Assembly: GCF_047238305.1 (NCBI RefSeq)
Contig: NZ_JBDFMO010000001.1
Coordinates: forward strand, 4,092,001 to 4,156,000
From: Ferdinandcohnia sp047238305
GTDB taxonomy: Bacteria; Bacillota; Bacilli; Bacillales; Bacillaceae_L
DNA: 64,000 nucleotides
Direction of reading: 5' to 3'
Part shown: positions 27,053 to 35,101 of the stretch, piece after piece
How positions within the stretch are numbered: position 1 is the first letter of the stretch
Layout of the letters: each line of letters opens with the position of its first letter
Program-made: the position numbers and the translations under genes
Notes under the pieces: model-generated
Database searches by the model: none
The model's input: only the letters and a program-made list of their open reading frames with translations
Told to the model about the DNA's origin: nothing

Positions 27053-27083
27053 AAAAACGGCCCCATCGTTCGGGACCGTTTTC
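27053..27083 (-). terminator. Terminator of the PTS IIA gene
   Basis: On the minus strand ACGGTCCC, loop, GGGGCCGT followed by T's, immediately after the stop codon. Confidence 0.8.
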
Positions 27084-27581
27084 TTATTTTTTCTTTACTT
27101 TTGCAAGTTCTGTAGATCCAGCAGTTGCTTGCCCGCTTCCGATCTTTTCAAACGTTTCAACTGCATCAAAATTAGTAATGACAATTGGTGTAATAGTGCT
27201 TGCAGCTTTTTCTTTTACTAAATCAAGGTCAAAGGTGACCAGTTCAGTACCAACCTCGACTTTGTCTCCTTCTTTTACATGAGTGGTGAATCCTTCCCCT
27301 TTCATGTTCACTGTCTCAAGTCCAATATGTATGAGGAGTTCCAAACCAATTTCTGTTTTAATTCCAATTGCGTGTTTCGTAGGAAAAACCTGGATAATTT
27401 CTCCTTTAACAGGTGAAACAATTTTTCCTTCAGACGGCTCAATGGCAAGTCCATCTCCCATCATTTTTTGAGAAAATACTGGATCTGGTACCTCTTCTAA
27501 AGCGAGAATTTTACCAGTCACTGGGGCAATTAGCATTTCCTCAGTTTTTTTATCTTTACTACCAAATAATTTTTTAAACAT
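27084..27581 (-). CDS. PTS glucose-type IIA protein
   Basis: 165 residues, EIIA-Glc (Crr) fold. The two active-site histidines are His70 (TKHAIGIKTE) and His85 (LLIHIGLETV); the second receives phosphate from HPr. Stand-alone IIA proteins of this kind in Bacillus (YpqE) can serve glucose, trehalose, maltose or other permeases that lack their own IIA domain. No permease is adjacent, so the partner is unknown. TTTGGAGG precedes the ATG. Cytosolic. Confidence 0.9.
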   Translation of the reverse strand: MFKKLFGSKDKKTEEMLIAPVTGKILALEEVPDPVFSQKMMGDGLAIEPSEGKIVSPVKGEIIQVFPTKHAIGIKTEIGLELLIHIGLETVNMKGEGFTTHVKEGDKVEVGTELVTFDLDLVKEKAASTITPIVITNFDAVETFEKIGSGQATAGSTELAKVKKK

Positions 27582-27783
27582 ACTAGACCTCCAAAATTAA
27601 AGATATGTTTAGTTGTATCATACCCAGAACAAGAAAAAAAGAATAATGAATTGAATAAATTACTTTTACATTTTTCCGAAATATTGTTCAATATCTATGT
27701 ATCAAGATGAAGGATTATTAGAGATTATGTCGAATTTAATGATGTAGTATTCAGAAGGTTTAGACTAAGGGGGTATCACAAAA

Positions 27784-29064
27784 TTGCTTGATCACATTGG
27801 GCATGTTCTCTATCATGTACTCATCGTCATTTTTCCTATTCTTCTATATTATTTACTGATCATTCAAGACAATAGCTTTACACCCAAGCACTATTCGAAT
27901 AAATTATTCGGAATGATTGTCATTATCCTTCTGTTGACAATGTCATTTCCCGTAACCTATTCAAATGGCTTTTCTTATGATTTCAGAGTCATCCCTATAT
28001 TCGTTGCATTTCTCTATATCGGATTATTCCAAGGAATTTCTGTCATTATCATTATGTTAGTTTATTTACATGTACTTGGAGATTCTGTCTTTTTTATAAC
28101 CCTAATGAACTACTCAGTTATTACCATCATTTTTTATTTTCTATTAAAAAAATATCATTCTTTGCTATTAAATAAAAAACTGATACTCCTTTCAACCCTT
28201 TACTGTTTTATTTTTATAACGAGAACAATCACTTTGGTAAAAAATGATCTGACTGAACAAATCTTAGAGATATCCGTTTTTTCAATGGTTACATTGATTA
28301 CACTTTTATTGGTAGTTCTACTAATCGAAAACTTAAACCACCAAATCCAATTACAAAGGGAACTAAGACGTTCTGAAAAAATGAATGTGATCAGCCAACT
28401 CGCAGCCTCTGTTGCCCATGAAGTTCGGAATCCATTAACAACAGTAAACGGCTTTTTACAGTTAATCATTCGAGATGACAATATTACTGAAAAACAGCGA
28501 AATTATATTGATATTACTCTTTCAGAATTAAATCGTGCTCAATCGATTATTAATGATTATTTATCCCTGGCAAAGCCTAATAATAGTAGTACACAATTAA
28601 TTAACATCAGCGAAGAACTCGCAAAAACCGTCGAGTTAATGACATCCTATACAAATATCCAAAATATTGAAGTCGAAACCTCTATTGAAAAACTTTTGTT
28701 TATTAATGGGAATAAGGATGAGATTAAGCAGGTTCTAATAAATATCATTAAAAACGCAATTGAAGCGATTGGGAACGACGGATTGCTAATGATTGAAGCT
28801 TTTTTAAAAGAGAATGAAATCACGGTAAAAATAACGGATAATGGTCCGGGCATGACTAAAGAACAACTGTCAAAAATCGGAACACCCTTTTATTCAACAA
28901 AAGACAAAGGAACGGGTGTTGGACTAACGATTTGTTTTCAAATCATTGAACAGTTAAAAGGCTCAATTGAAGTTGAAAGTGCCATTGGCAAAGGCACAAC
29001 CTTTACAATAAAGCTACCTACATACCAACCACCATCTACAATAGATATAAATAATGAGGTGTGA
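27784..29064 (+). CDS. KinB-like sporulation sensor histidine kinase
   Basis: 426 residues. Six membrane helices in the 5TM-Lyt pattern (about 5-185, with FPVTYSNGFSYDFRVIPIFVAFLYIG), then a HisKA domain with phospho-accepting His212 (VAHEVRNPLTTVNGFLQ), N box NIIKNAIEAI, and ATP-lid boxes DNGPGM and GTGVGLTI. Topology and length match KinB of Bacillus subtilis, which feeds Spo0F in the sporulation phosphorelay. The kapB partner is not adjacent. Starts at TTG after AAGGGGG; a perfect Spo0A-box sequence sits at 27729-27735, 50 bases upstream. The KinB name is by topology, not proof. Confidence 0.8.
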   Translation: MLDHIGHVLYHVLIVIFPILLYYLLIIQDNSFTPKHYSNKLFGMIVIILLLTMSFPVTYSNGFSYDFRVIPIFVAFLYIGLFQGISVIIIMLVYLHVLGDSVFFITLMNYSVITIIFYFLLKKYHSLLLNKKLILLSTLYCFIFITRTITLVKNDLTEQILEISVFSMVTLITLLLVVLLIENLNHQIQLQRELRRSEKMNVISQLAASVAHEVRNPLTTVNGFLQLIIRDDNITEKQRNYIDITLSELNRAQSIINDYLSLAKPNNSSTQLINISEELAKTVELMTSYTNIQNIEVETSIEKLLFINGNKDEIKQVLINIIKNAIEAIGNDGLLMIEAFLKENEITVKITDNGPGMTKEQLSKIGTPFYSTKDKGTGVGLTICFQIIEQLKGSIEVESAIGKGTTFTIKLPTYQPPSTIDINNEV

Positions 29065-29070
29065 TAAGAA

Positions 29071-29748
29071 ATGTGTGGACGATTTACTCTATTTGCAGAG
29101 TTCGATGACATTCTCAATCGGTTTGATATTGAAGCCACAATTGAACAAAATTTATATATCCCTAGCTTTAATATTGCCCCCTCTCATTCGGTCCTTTCTG
29201 TAATCAATGATGGTAGACGAAATCGCCTTGGTTATTTGCGGTGGGGCTTCGTTCCTTCCTGGGCAAAGGATGAAAAGATTGGCTATAAAATGATCAATGC
29301 CCGCGCAGAAACGATTACCGAAAAACCAAGTTTTCGCCAAGCATTCAGACAAAGACGCTGTCTCGTTATTGCGGATAGCTTTTACGAATGGAAAAAGGGT
29401 ACTGATAAATCGAAAACACCGATGCGAATTAAATTAAAATCAGATGAGCTTTTTGCAATGGCGGGAATCTGGGAGCGTTGGCAATCCCCTGATGGGAATG
29501 CATTGTTTTCTTGCTCGATCATTACGACCACTCCAAATGAACTAATGAAAGATATCCATGACCGGATGCCCGTTATATTGCGAAAGGAAGATGAAAAGCT
29601 ATGGCTTAACCCTTCTTTTGATGATATTTCAATGGTTACAGATTTACTCAAACCATTGGCCGCAGAAGAGATGGAAGCTTACGAGGTCTCAGCTTTAGTC
29701 AACTCACCTCGAAATAACTCACCGAATTTAATTCAAAAAATATGTTAA
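29071..29748 (+). CDS. SRAP (YedK/HMCES-type) DNA-protein crosslink protein
   Basis: 225 residues. Begins MCGRFTLF, so Cys2 becomes the N-terminal catalytic residue after Met removal; NARAETI near 79 and HDRMPVIL near 167 are the other conserved blocks of the family. SRAP proteins form a stable thiazolidine link to abasic sites in single-stranded DNA and shield them. Six bases after the kinase stop with GAGGTGTG before the ATG, so probably co-transcribed. In Bacillus the homologues are YoqW and YobE. Confidence 0.9.
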   Translation: MCGRFTLFAEFDDILNRFDIEATIEQNLYIPSFNIAPSHSVLSVINDGRRNRLGYLRWGFVPSWAKDEKIGYKMINARAETITEKPSFRQAFRQRRCLVIADSFYEWKKGTDKSKTPMRIKLKSDELFAMAGIWERWQSPDGNALFSCSIITTTPNELMKDIHDRMPVILRKEDEKLWLNPSFDDISMVTDLLKPLAAEEMEAYEVSALVNSPRNNSPNLIQKIC

Positions 29749-29756
29749 AGGACTAC

Positions 29757-29788
29757 GACTGCGATCCAAGACGGATTCAGTCTTTTTT
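29757..29788 (+). terminator. Terminator after the SRAP gene
   Basis: GACTG-CGATCC with GGATT-CAGTC, then six T. Confidence 0.75.
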
Positions 29789-29868
29789 GTTTTCACGATT
29801 AAGCGGGATAAACCACCATTATTTGGAGATAAATAAAATGATTTACAAAAGCGATTGGAGTAATATTT

Positions 29869-30543
29869 ATGAAGTTTGCCCATTTATCAATCGAACTGAT
29901 TACCGGCTTTTTCTTACTATTTTTCATCGTCAAAATTGTTGGTAGAAAAATCATCAACCGCCTTACACCATTTACATACATTGCAGGGATTGTCTTCGGA
30001 GAAATATTAGGAAATGCACTCTACGAAGATAGGATAAACACCTTTTATATCGTTTACTCGATGTGCCTTTGGGGATTATTATTATTCACTGTTGAGTTTC
30101 TTGGTCAAAAATTATTATTTTTCCGTGGAATTTTTGAAGGAAAACCGATTGCTCTTATCAAAAACGGAGCCGTTGATAAAGAAGCCTTAAAAAAGGCTAG
30201 GTTGAACATTAACCAATTACAAAGTCTTCTTCGCGAACGCGAAACATTTTCCGTTCGTGAGGTAGCGTTTTGTTTTCTCGAGGCAAATGGTAAAATTAGT
30301 ATTTTAAAGAAAGCAAAATATCAAAAAACAACAGTAGAAGATTTTAACCTCCCAGAAAAACCTATCTTTGTACCTGTAACCCTCATTCGAGATGGAAAAG
30401 TATTATGGGACGAAATTCAAGATTTAGGATTTAATGAAGAATGGTTAAGAAATCAGCTTCAATCACAAAACGTTACAGATTATAAAGATATCTTCTTAGC
30501 AGAATGGCAGGAAGATGACGGAATTTTTGTACAAACCTACTAA
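29869..30543 (+). CDS. DUF421 membrane protein
   Basis: 224 residues. Three N-terminal membrane helices (to about 85) and a cytosolic alpha/beta domain with LNINQLQSLLRERETFSVREVAFCFLEANGKISILKK. This is the DUF421 (YetF/YdfS) pattern common in spore-formers, where several members affect spore or membrane properties; the biochemical role is unknown. A close paralogue is at 38294-38971. ATG start with TTGGAG upstream at moderate spacing. Confidence 0.88.
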   Translation: MKFAHLSIELITGFFLLFFIVKIVGRKIINRLTPFTYIAGIVFGEILGNALYEDRINTFYIVYSMCLWGLLLFTVEFLGQKLLFFRGIFEGKPIALIKNGAVDKEALKKARLNINQLQSLLRERETFSVREVAFCFLEANGKISILKKAKYQKTTVEDFNLPEKPIFVPVTLIRDGKVLWDEIQDLGFNEEWLRNQLQSQNVTDYKDIFLAEWQEDDGIFVQTY

Positions 30544-30562
30544 CCTTTAGGGGTGATTTTAC

Positions 30563-30841
30563 GTGGATTTTCCAACTATCCATACAAATTTTTGGGATGC
30601 TGTATTTGCAGTGCCTTTCGTCATGATCATCACACAAATTTCAAAAATACTTTTGAAAATACCGAAAAGGTATGTTCCAACACTTGCTATTATAATTGGA
30701 TTACTGGTCTCTGTTTTTTATAGTCATCGACACGATCTAGCAGCTGGACTTTTCATGGGTTGGTTTTATGGTTCAGCTGCAATCGGATCTTACGCTTCCT
30801 TGAAAACCACTATATTAGCATATCGAAAAACGAGCGAATAG
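30563..30841 (+). CDS. Small membrane protein, 92 residues, holin-like size
   Basis: Three hydrophobic stretches (about 11-30, 38-55, 60-85) joined by short basic loops (KIPKRY, HRHD). GTG start at 30563 after AGGGGTG, 19 bases after the DUF421 stop, so probably in one transcript. Size and topology recall holins, but no lytic gene or phage gene is near. No family is claimed. Confidence 0.6.
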   Translation: MDFPTIHTNFWDAVFAVPFVMIITQISKILLKIPKRYVPTLAIIIGLLVSVFYSHRHDLAAGLFMGWFYGSAAIGSYASLKTTILAYRKTSE

Positions 30842-30900
30842 TTAGTAAAGATTTATCATGATTAGAGTCGATAAACAATAAAAATCTATGTTAAAATAAA

Positions 30901-30938
30901 GCCTATATCCAATCTATACTTGGACTATAGGATTTTTT
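30901..30938 (+). terminator. Terminator after the DUF421 transcript
   Basis: CCTATATCCAA and TTGGACTATAGG form a stem followed by ATTTTTT. Confidence 0.75.
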
Positions 30939-31096
30939 ACGTGGATTTTTTTGGATTCGAGTTAACGAAAGTATTTTTTAGTATAATAATTTCCATCTTT
31001 TTAAAATTTATTAACAATTAACAATTTTCATGTTAAACTTACAAATATTATTCTTACAATATCATTTTGAACAACTATGAAAAAGGGGGAAAAAAG

Positions 31097-32332
31097 ATGA
31101 AAGTAATGTTTCACAAATGGAATCAAATTAGCCTTGTTAAACGAATACTTGCTGGTATTATTTTAGGCGTTCTCTTAGCTTTGATTGTTCCTAAGGGAGC
31201 AAGCTGGGTTACCATCTTCGGTTCATTATTTGTTGGTGCTTTAAAAGCAGTTGCACCAGTATTGGTCTTATTCTTAGTTATTGATGCCATATCTAAACAC
31301 AAAAGTGGTACCCAAACAAATATCAAATCAATTATAGGACTTTATGCGATAGGAACTTTTGTAGCCGGATTTGTTGCTGTTGTTGCAAGCTTTCTCTTCC
31401 CAGTTAAACTGACACTTGTTACAGGTGCAGAAGACCTTGCTCCTCCAAGTGGCATATTAGAGGTGCTGCAAACATTGTTATTTAATGTGGTAGACAACCC
31501 TGTTAACGCACTAATAAATGCAAACTACATCGGAATTCTTGCTTGGGCGATTCTTTTAGGGATTGCATTAAAAAGTGCAAACGAAACAACAAAGACTCTA
31601 TTATCAAATGTTTCTGATGCAATCACAAAAGTTGTAAAATGGATCATTAGTTTAGCTCCAATTGGAATTATGGGATTAGTGTTCGATGCATTAGTTACGA
31701 ATGGACTGACCGCGCTGATGGAATATGGTAAAATTCTTGCCTTATTACTCGGCTGTATGTTCTTTATTGCACTTGTTGTGAATCCATTGATTGTTTATTT
31801 CTACATTCGCAAAAATCCATATCCACTTGTTTTTCAATGTTTAAGAGAGAGTGGATTGACTGCTTTCTTTACTCGTAGCTCTGCTGCGAACATTCCGGTA
31901 AACATGAACTTATGTGAAAAACTTGGGTTAAATAAAGATACGTATTCCGTTTCCATCCCATTAGGCGGTACTGTTAATATGGCAGGTGCTGCAGTAACCA
32001 TTTCTGTCTTAACACTAGCAGCCGTTCACACTCTTGACATTGAAGTTGATTTTGCAACAGCTCTTATTCTTAGTATACTAGCGGCGATTTCTGCTGCAGG
32101 GGCATCTGGTGTTGCGGGTGGATCCTTGTTGCTTATACCGTTAGCATCAAATTTATTCGGTATTCCAAACGACATTGCTATGCAAGTCGTTGGTGTTGGT
32201 TTCATTATCGGAGTCCTTCAAGACTCTTGTGAAACCGCCCTTAACTCATCATCTGATGTCCTTTTCACAGCAACAGCTGAATATGCGAAAAAGCGAAAAG
32301 ACATGAAAAAAGCTGTGAGTAAGACAGCTTAA
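31097..32332 (+). CDS. sstT: Serine/threonine:sodium symporter SstT
   Basis: 411 residues from the ATG at 31097, which follows AAAGGGGGAA; an open extension of ten codons lacks a site. DAACS family, with the transport signature SLGGTVNMAGAA-like block (PLGGTVNMAGAAVTI), the hairpin TRSSAANIPVNM, and CETALNSSSD near the end, all typical of SstT. It imports serine and threonine with sodium across the cytoplasmic membrane. Own terminators on both sides. Confidence 0.92.
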   Translation: MKVMFHKWNQISLVKRILAGIILGVLLALIVPKGASWVTIFGSLFVGALKAVAPVLVLFLVIDAISKHKSGTQTNIKSIIGLYAIGTFVAGFVAVVASFLFPVKLTLVTGAEDLAPPSGILEVLQTLLFNVVDNPVNALINANYIGILAWAILLGIALKSANETTKTLLSNVSDAITKVVKWIISLAPIGIMGLVFDALVTNGLTALMEYGKILALLLGCMFFIALVVNPLIVYFYIRKNPYPLVFQCLRESGLTAFFTRSSAANIPVNMNLCEKLGLNKDTYSVSIPLGGTVNMAGAAVTISVLTLAAVHTLDIEVDFATALILSILAAISAAGASGVAGGSLLLIPLASNLFGIPNDIAMQVVGVGFIIGVLQDSCETALNSSSDVLFTATAEYAKKRKDMKKAVSKTA

Positions 32333-32354
32333 ATACACTGATTAAATGTTTGAT

Positions 32355-32382
32355 ACCACTCATTAATTTGGGTGGTTTTTTT
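32355..32382 (+). terminator. Terminator of sstT
   Basis: CCACT/GGTGG stem followed by seven T shortly after the sstT stop. Confidence 0.75.
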
Positions 32383-32392
32383 ATGCAAAATT

Positions 32393-32423
32393 AAGTCGGT
32401 TACCAAATATAGGTAACCGACTC
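32393..32423 (-). terminator. Terminator of the Gly/Phe/Tyr-rich gene
   Basis: AGTCGGTTACC, six-base loop, GGTAACCGACT lies just past the stop of the minus-strand gene and before the sstT terminator. Confidence 0.75.
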
Positions 32424-32432
32424 CAATACATA

Positions 32433-32747
32433 TTAATAATAGAACCCAGGATATCCAAATCCATACCCATAAGGATATCCAAATCCTCCATATCCTCCAT
32501 ATCCACCATATCCCCAAGGGCCAAGTAAGGAACCAGCTGCTAATCCCCCTAATCCCCCTAATAACGCGCCACCTAAAAACGGTCCACCAAATCCCCAACC
32601 AAACGGTCTTCCGAATCCAAAGCCAAACGGTCTTCCAAAACCAAATGGTCTTCCGAATCCAAATGGTCTTCCAAAAATCCTACTATCATTTGAATCAATC
32701 ATTGGAACCTGCGGATTTCCTACATAATGCTGATCATACACATTCAT
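32433..32747 (-). CDS. Gly/Phe/Tyr-rich repeat protein, likely spore associated
   Basis: 104 residues. A short polar head (MNVYDQHYVGNPQVPM) is followed by four GRPFGFG-type repeats (about 24-50), a Gly/Leu/Ala-rich hydrophobic segment (GGALLGGLGGLAAGSLLG) and a tail of GYGGYGGYGGFGYPYGYG. Such aromatic-glycine proteins are frequent in Bacillus spore coats and exosporia, where Tyr can be cross-linked; that role is inferred from composition. ATG start with GAGGAGGGATAAC upstream. No named family recognised. Confidence 0.7.
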   Translation of the reverse strand: MNVYDQHYVGNPQVPMIDSNDSRIFGRPFGFGRPFGFGRPFGFGFGRPFGWGFGGPFLGGALLGGLGGLAAGSLLGPWGYGGYGGYGGFGYPYGYGFGYPGFYY

Positions 32748-32890
32748 ACTAAGTTATCCCTCCTCATATTTTCAATTACAATATATTCCGCGAATGTAAT
32801 AATTCTTGGGCAATTATCTAAAATGGGCTTCATTTGTAATAACTTTTTAGGGCAGATGAAGGAAATCTACGACCATTGTTACTCTTAAAT

Positions 32891-34354
32891 TCAAAAATCA
32901 TATTGAACGAATGATACCAATGAATTTCTTAGATGAAATTGTGGGTCTTGGTTAATTTCGTTCAGCTTTTGTAAAAATTCGATCGAATTTGGAACATAAG
33001 GACCTTTATTAAACATCATACAATCTGCTCTTAACCCTGCATGTGCATCTGTTAATTCAGGGATTGAAGGGATATTCTTTTTATTCATATTTTCTAAGAC
33101 TCCAGTGGCCCAAATAACAGGAGTATGGGCAGCTTGGCAAATCTCTAGAATTCCTTCTTGAGCACTTAAAAACTGCTCCAATCCAATTTCGATTACTAAA
33201 TCCCCTCTAGCAATCATGACTCCAAACAAACCGTAATTTAATCCTTCAAAGATTATTTTGGATAATGAGATTACGGCATTTTTCGTTTCTATTTTTGCAA
33301 TAATACCTTTTTTTTCATCAGTCAACATGTCTAACTGATGCTTTACAATTTGGATATCTTTTGGATGATTAATATAGGAAATTCCAACTAAATCAATGTC
33401 TTTATACATGGATTTCAAAATCGTTAAGTCTGATTCAGAAACGGCCGGTACATTTAAATGGACAAGGGAGTCAGGAAAGTTAATGCCATTTTCGGGATAG
33501 ATTGTTTCTTCTTTTTTTCTTGTCAAAAGGATTTTAGCCTCGATATACTCCTCTGTACTCGATAAAACCTTTGCAACTATTTTCCCATCATCGATATACA
33601 CTCTGTCACCGATCCGCACATTTCGTAAAGCTTTCGGTAATGTAACTCCAACCGATGCTGGCTCATTACCCGTTTTAGGAATTCCAATATATTTATCATT
33701 TTTATAAATTCGTAAAATATCATTTTTCTTTATTTTTATAAGGCCATCTTTATTTTTACTAGGTATAATTGGCCCAATTCGAATTTTAGGTCCTGGAAGA
33801 TCTATGAAAATTTTACATTTTGCATTATTCTTTTTTTCTGCCATTTTTAATGTTTGAATGATCTCTTTCCATACAGTCAAATTATCATGTGCACAGTTTA
33901 TTCTAGCTATTGTCATTCCGGCTTGCAGCAAATCGTTAAAAACTTCAGGGGTATTAAGCATTTTACGGTCAAGAGTAACCATAATATGTTTTTGATTGAT
34001 TGTTTTTCCAAACAAGTTATCTTTACGCTCTTCTTTCAATGAATTCGCAGTGTTTACTTCAATATACTCCTTTTTTAAATAAGGGATAGAATCTTCCTTA
34101 GAAAGGTGTTGGATGATTTTATTTAAGGTGTCCATGATATGGGGGCTACTGTATGAAAGTGGCAAAAATCCTTTTTCAAGTAAAATATTGTTTAAATTGG
34201 GATGAGCCATTCTGTGTACAGCCAAAAAGTCCCGTAAATTCATTTTACTAAGGGTTGTGGAATCAATGACTTTGTTTTCGGTGTGTTTTACAATGGTTGT
34301 TTGAGCATCATCCCTTAGTTTTATCAAATATTCTTTTAGTTCAACCTGATCCAT
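32891..34354 (-). CDS. Variant pyruvate kinase with N-terminal extension, no C-terminal domain
   Basis: About 487 residues. The first 115 residues are a helical extension (TLSKMNLRDFLAVHRMAHPNL), then a pyruvate kinase barrel: ARINCAHDN (canonical RxNxSH region), LPGPKIRIG (canonical KGPEIR), IIAKIETKNAV with the catalytic Lys, ARGDLVIEIG, and TPVIWATGVLENM. The usual C-terminal domain is absent. From memory the RINCAHD and extension pattern resembles a pyruvate kinase variant seen in cyanobacteria. It is unlikely to be the main glycolytic enzyme. Start: ATG 34354 chosen; GTG at 34360 or 34363 are alternatives near AAGGA. Monocistronic. Confidence 0.75.
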   Translation of the reverse strand: MDQVELKEYLIKLRDDAQTTIVKHTENKVIDSTTLSKMNLRDFLAVHRMAHPNLNNILLEKGFLPLSYSSPHIMDTLNKIIQHLSKEDSIPYLKKEYIEVNTANSLKEERKDNLFGKTINQKHIMVTLDRKMLNTPEVFNDLLQAGMTIARINCAHDNLTVWKEIIQTLKMAEKKNNAKCKIFIDLPGPKIRIGPIIPSKNKDGLIKIKKNDILRIYKNDKYIGIPKTGNEPASVGVTLPKALRNVRIGDRVYIDDGKIVAKVLSSTEEYIEAKILLTRKKEETIYPENGINFPDSLVHLNVPAVSESDLTILKSMYKDIDLVGISYINHPKDIQIVKHQLDMLTDEKKGIIAKIETKNAVISLSKIIFEGLNYGLFGVMIARGDLVIEIGLEQFLSAQEGILEICQAAHTPVIWATGVLENMNKKNIPSIPELTDAHAGLRADCMMFNKGPYVPNSIEFLQKLNEINQDPQFHLRNSLVSFVQYDF

Positions 34355-34512
34355 TTCCACCACATTCCTTTCAAGGATTTCAGAAAATACATTTATTATG
34401 TAGGGATTTTATCTATATAAATAGACTATAGTCAAAGGGATGTACCAAAACTTTGGGGTTACTTTTTTACATTATTCATTTATATTCAAACTTGCTAATA
34501 TGTTGAAAAGAT

Positions 34513-34556
34513 AAAAAAGCTCCACCCCCTTAAAAAATAAGGAAGGTGGAGCTTTT
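34513..34556 (-). terminator. Terminator downstream of tRNA-Val
   Basis: On the minus strand AAAAGCTCCACC and GGTGGAGCTTTTTT form a long stem directly after the tRNA. Confidence 0.85.
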
Positions 34557-34562
34557 AAATGA

Positions 34563-34635
34563 TGATTCCGATTGGGTTCGAACCAACGACCTCTACCCTG
34601 TCAAGGTAGCGCTCTCCCAGCTGAGCTACGGAATC
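34563..34635 (-). tRNA. tRNA-Val (GAC)
   Basis: The minus strand folds as a full cloverleaf: acceptor GATTCCG with CGGAATC, D arm AGCTCAGCTGGGAGAGC, anticodon arm CTACC-TTGACAG-GGTAG giving anticodon GAC, T arm TTGGTTCGAACCCAA. Discriminator A; the 3' CCA is not encoded (TCA follows). It is a single tRNA gene outside any rRNA cluster, with its own terminator. Confidence 0.93.
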
Positions 34636-34817
34636 AAAGTATTAGAATAATATATAATATACATGTGTAGTGAAGGTTTGTCAATTAGAATCTATCAATT
34701 CTCTATTTAACACTTAAAAATTATTAACAAGATAAAAAACGTATAAAAGCGTTTTAATTGACATAATGTCATTTTATAGGTATATTTATAATACTGAGGC
34801 AAAATATAACTTAATAT

Positions 34818-34965
34818 TCGCTGAATTCCCATTTTTTAGGGAAACGGGGGAACCAAAACGTGCAAATTAAATGCACTCGGGGTGAATCCTTATTAATTAA
34901 GGTAGGACTATACTCTTCATCCGAATCCGACAGCTAACCTCGTAAGCATCTGGAGAGAGCATTGT
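34818..34965 (+). ncRNA. Cyclic di-AMP riboswitch (ydaO-yuaA type)
   Basis: The conserved blocks of the ydaO aptamer appear in order: GCTGAAT, GGGAAACGGGGGAACC, GGGGTGAATCC, then CCGAATCCGACAGCTAACCTCGTAAGC. A terminator-like hairpin follows at 34982-35012 and the DAACS symporter starts at 35102. In known cases c-di-AMP binding favours termination and switches off potassium or osmolyte uptake genes. Exact aptamer ends are approximate. Confidence 0.92.
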
Positions 34966-34981
34966 TGTGTAAATCAACTTT

Positions 34982-35012
34982 AAGGCCGCGAGCCATACTC
35001 TCGTGGCCTTTT
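34982..35012 (+). terminator. Riboswitch expression-platform terminator
   Basis: AAGGCCGCGAG, seven-base loop, CTCGTGGCCTT followed by TT; lies between the aptamer and the symporter start. Confidence 0.85.
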
Positions 35013-35101
35013 GTGTCTCCAAAAATATACTTTTCATCGCAATTCACCATTTCCTTTGCTTCTAACACACACATTCAACTACATCTTTGAGGAGGTTTTT
35101 T

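Noticed and set aside
30563..30841. Holin or prophage remnant.
   Set aside because: Only size and topology fit; no endolysin, integrase or structural phage gene nearby.
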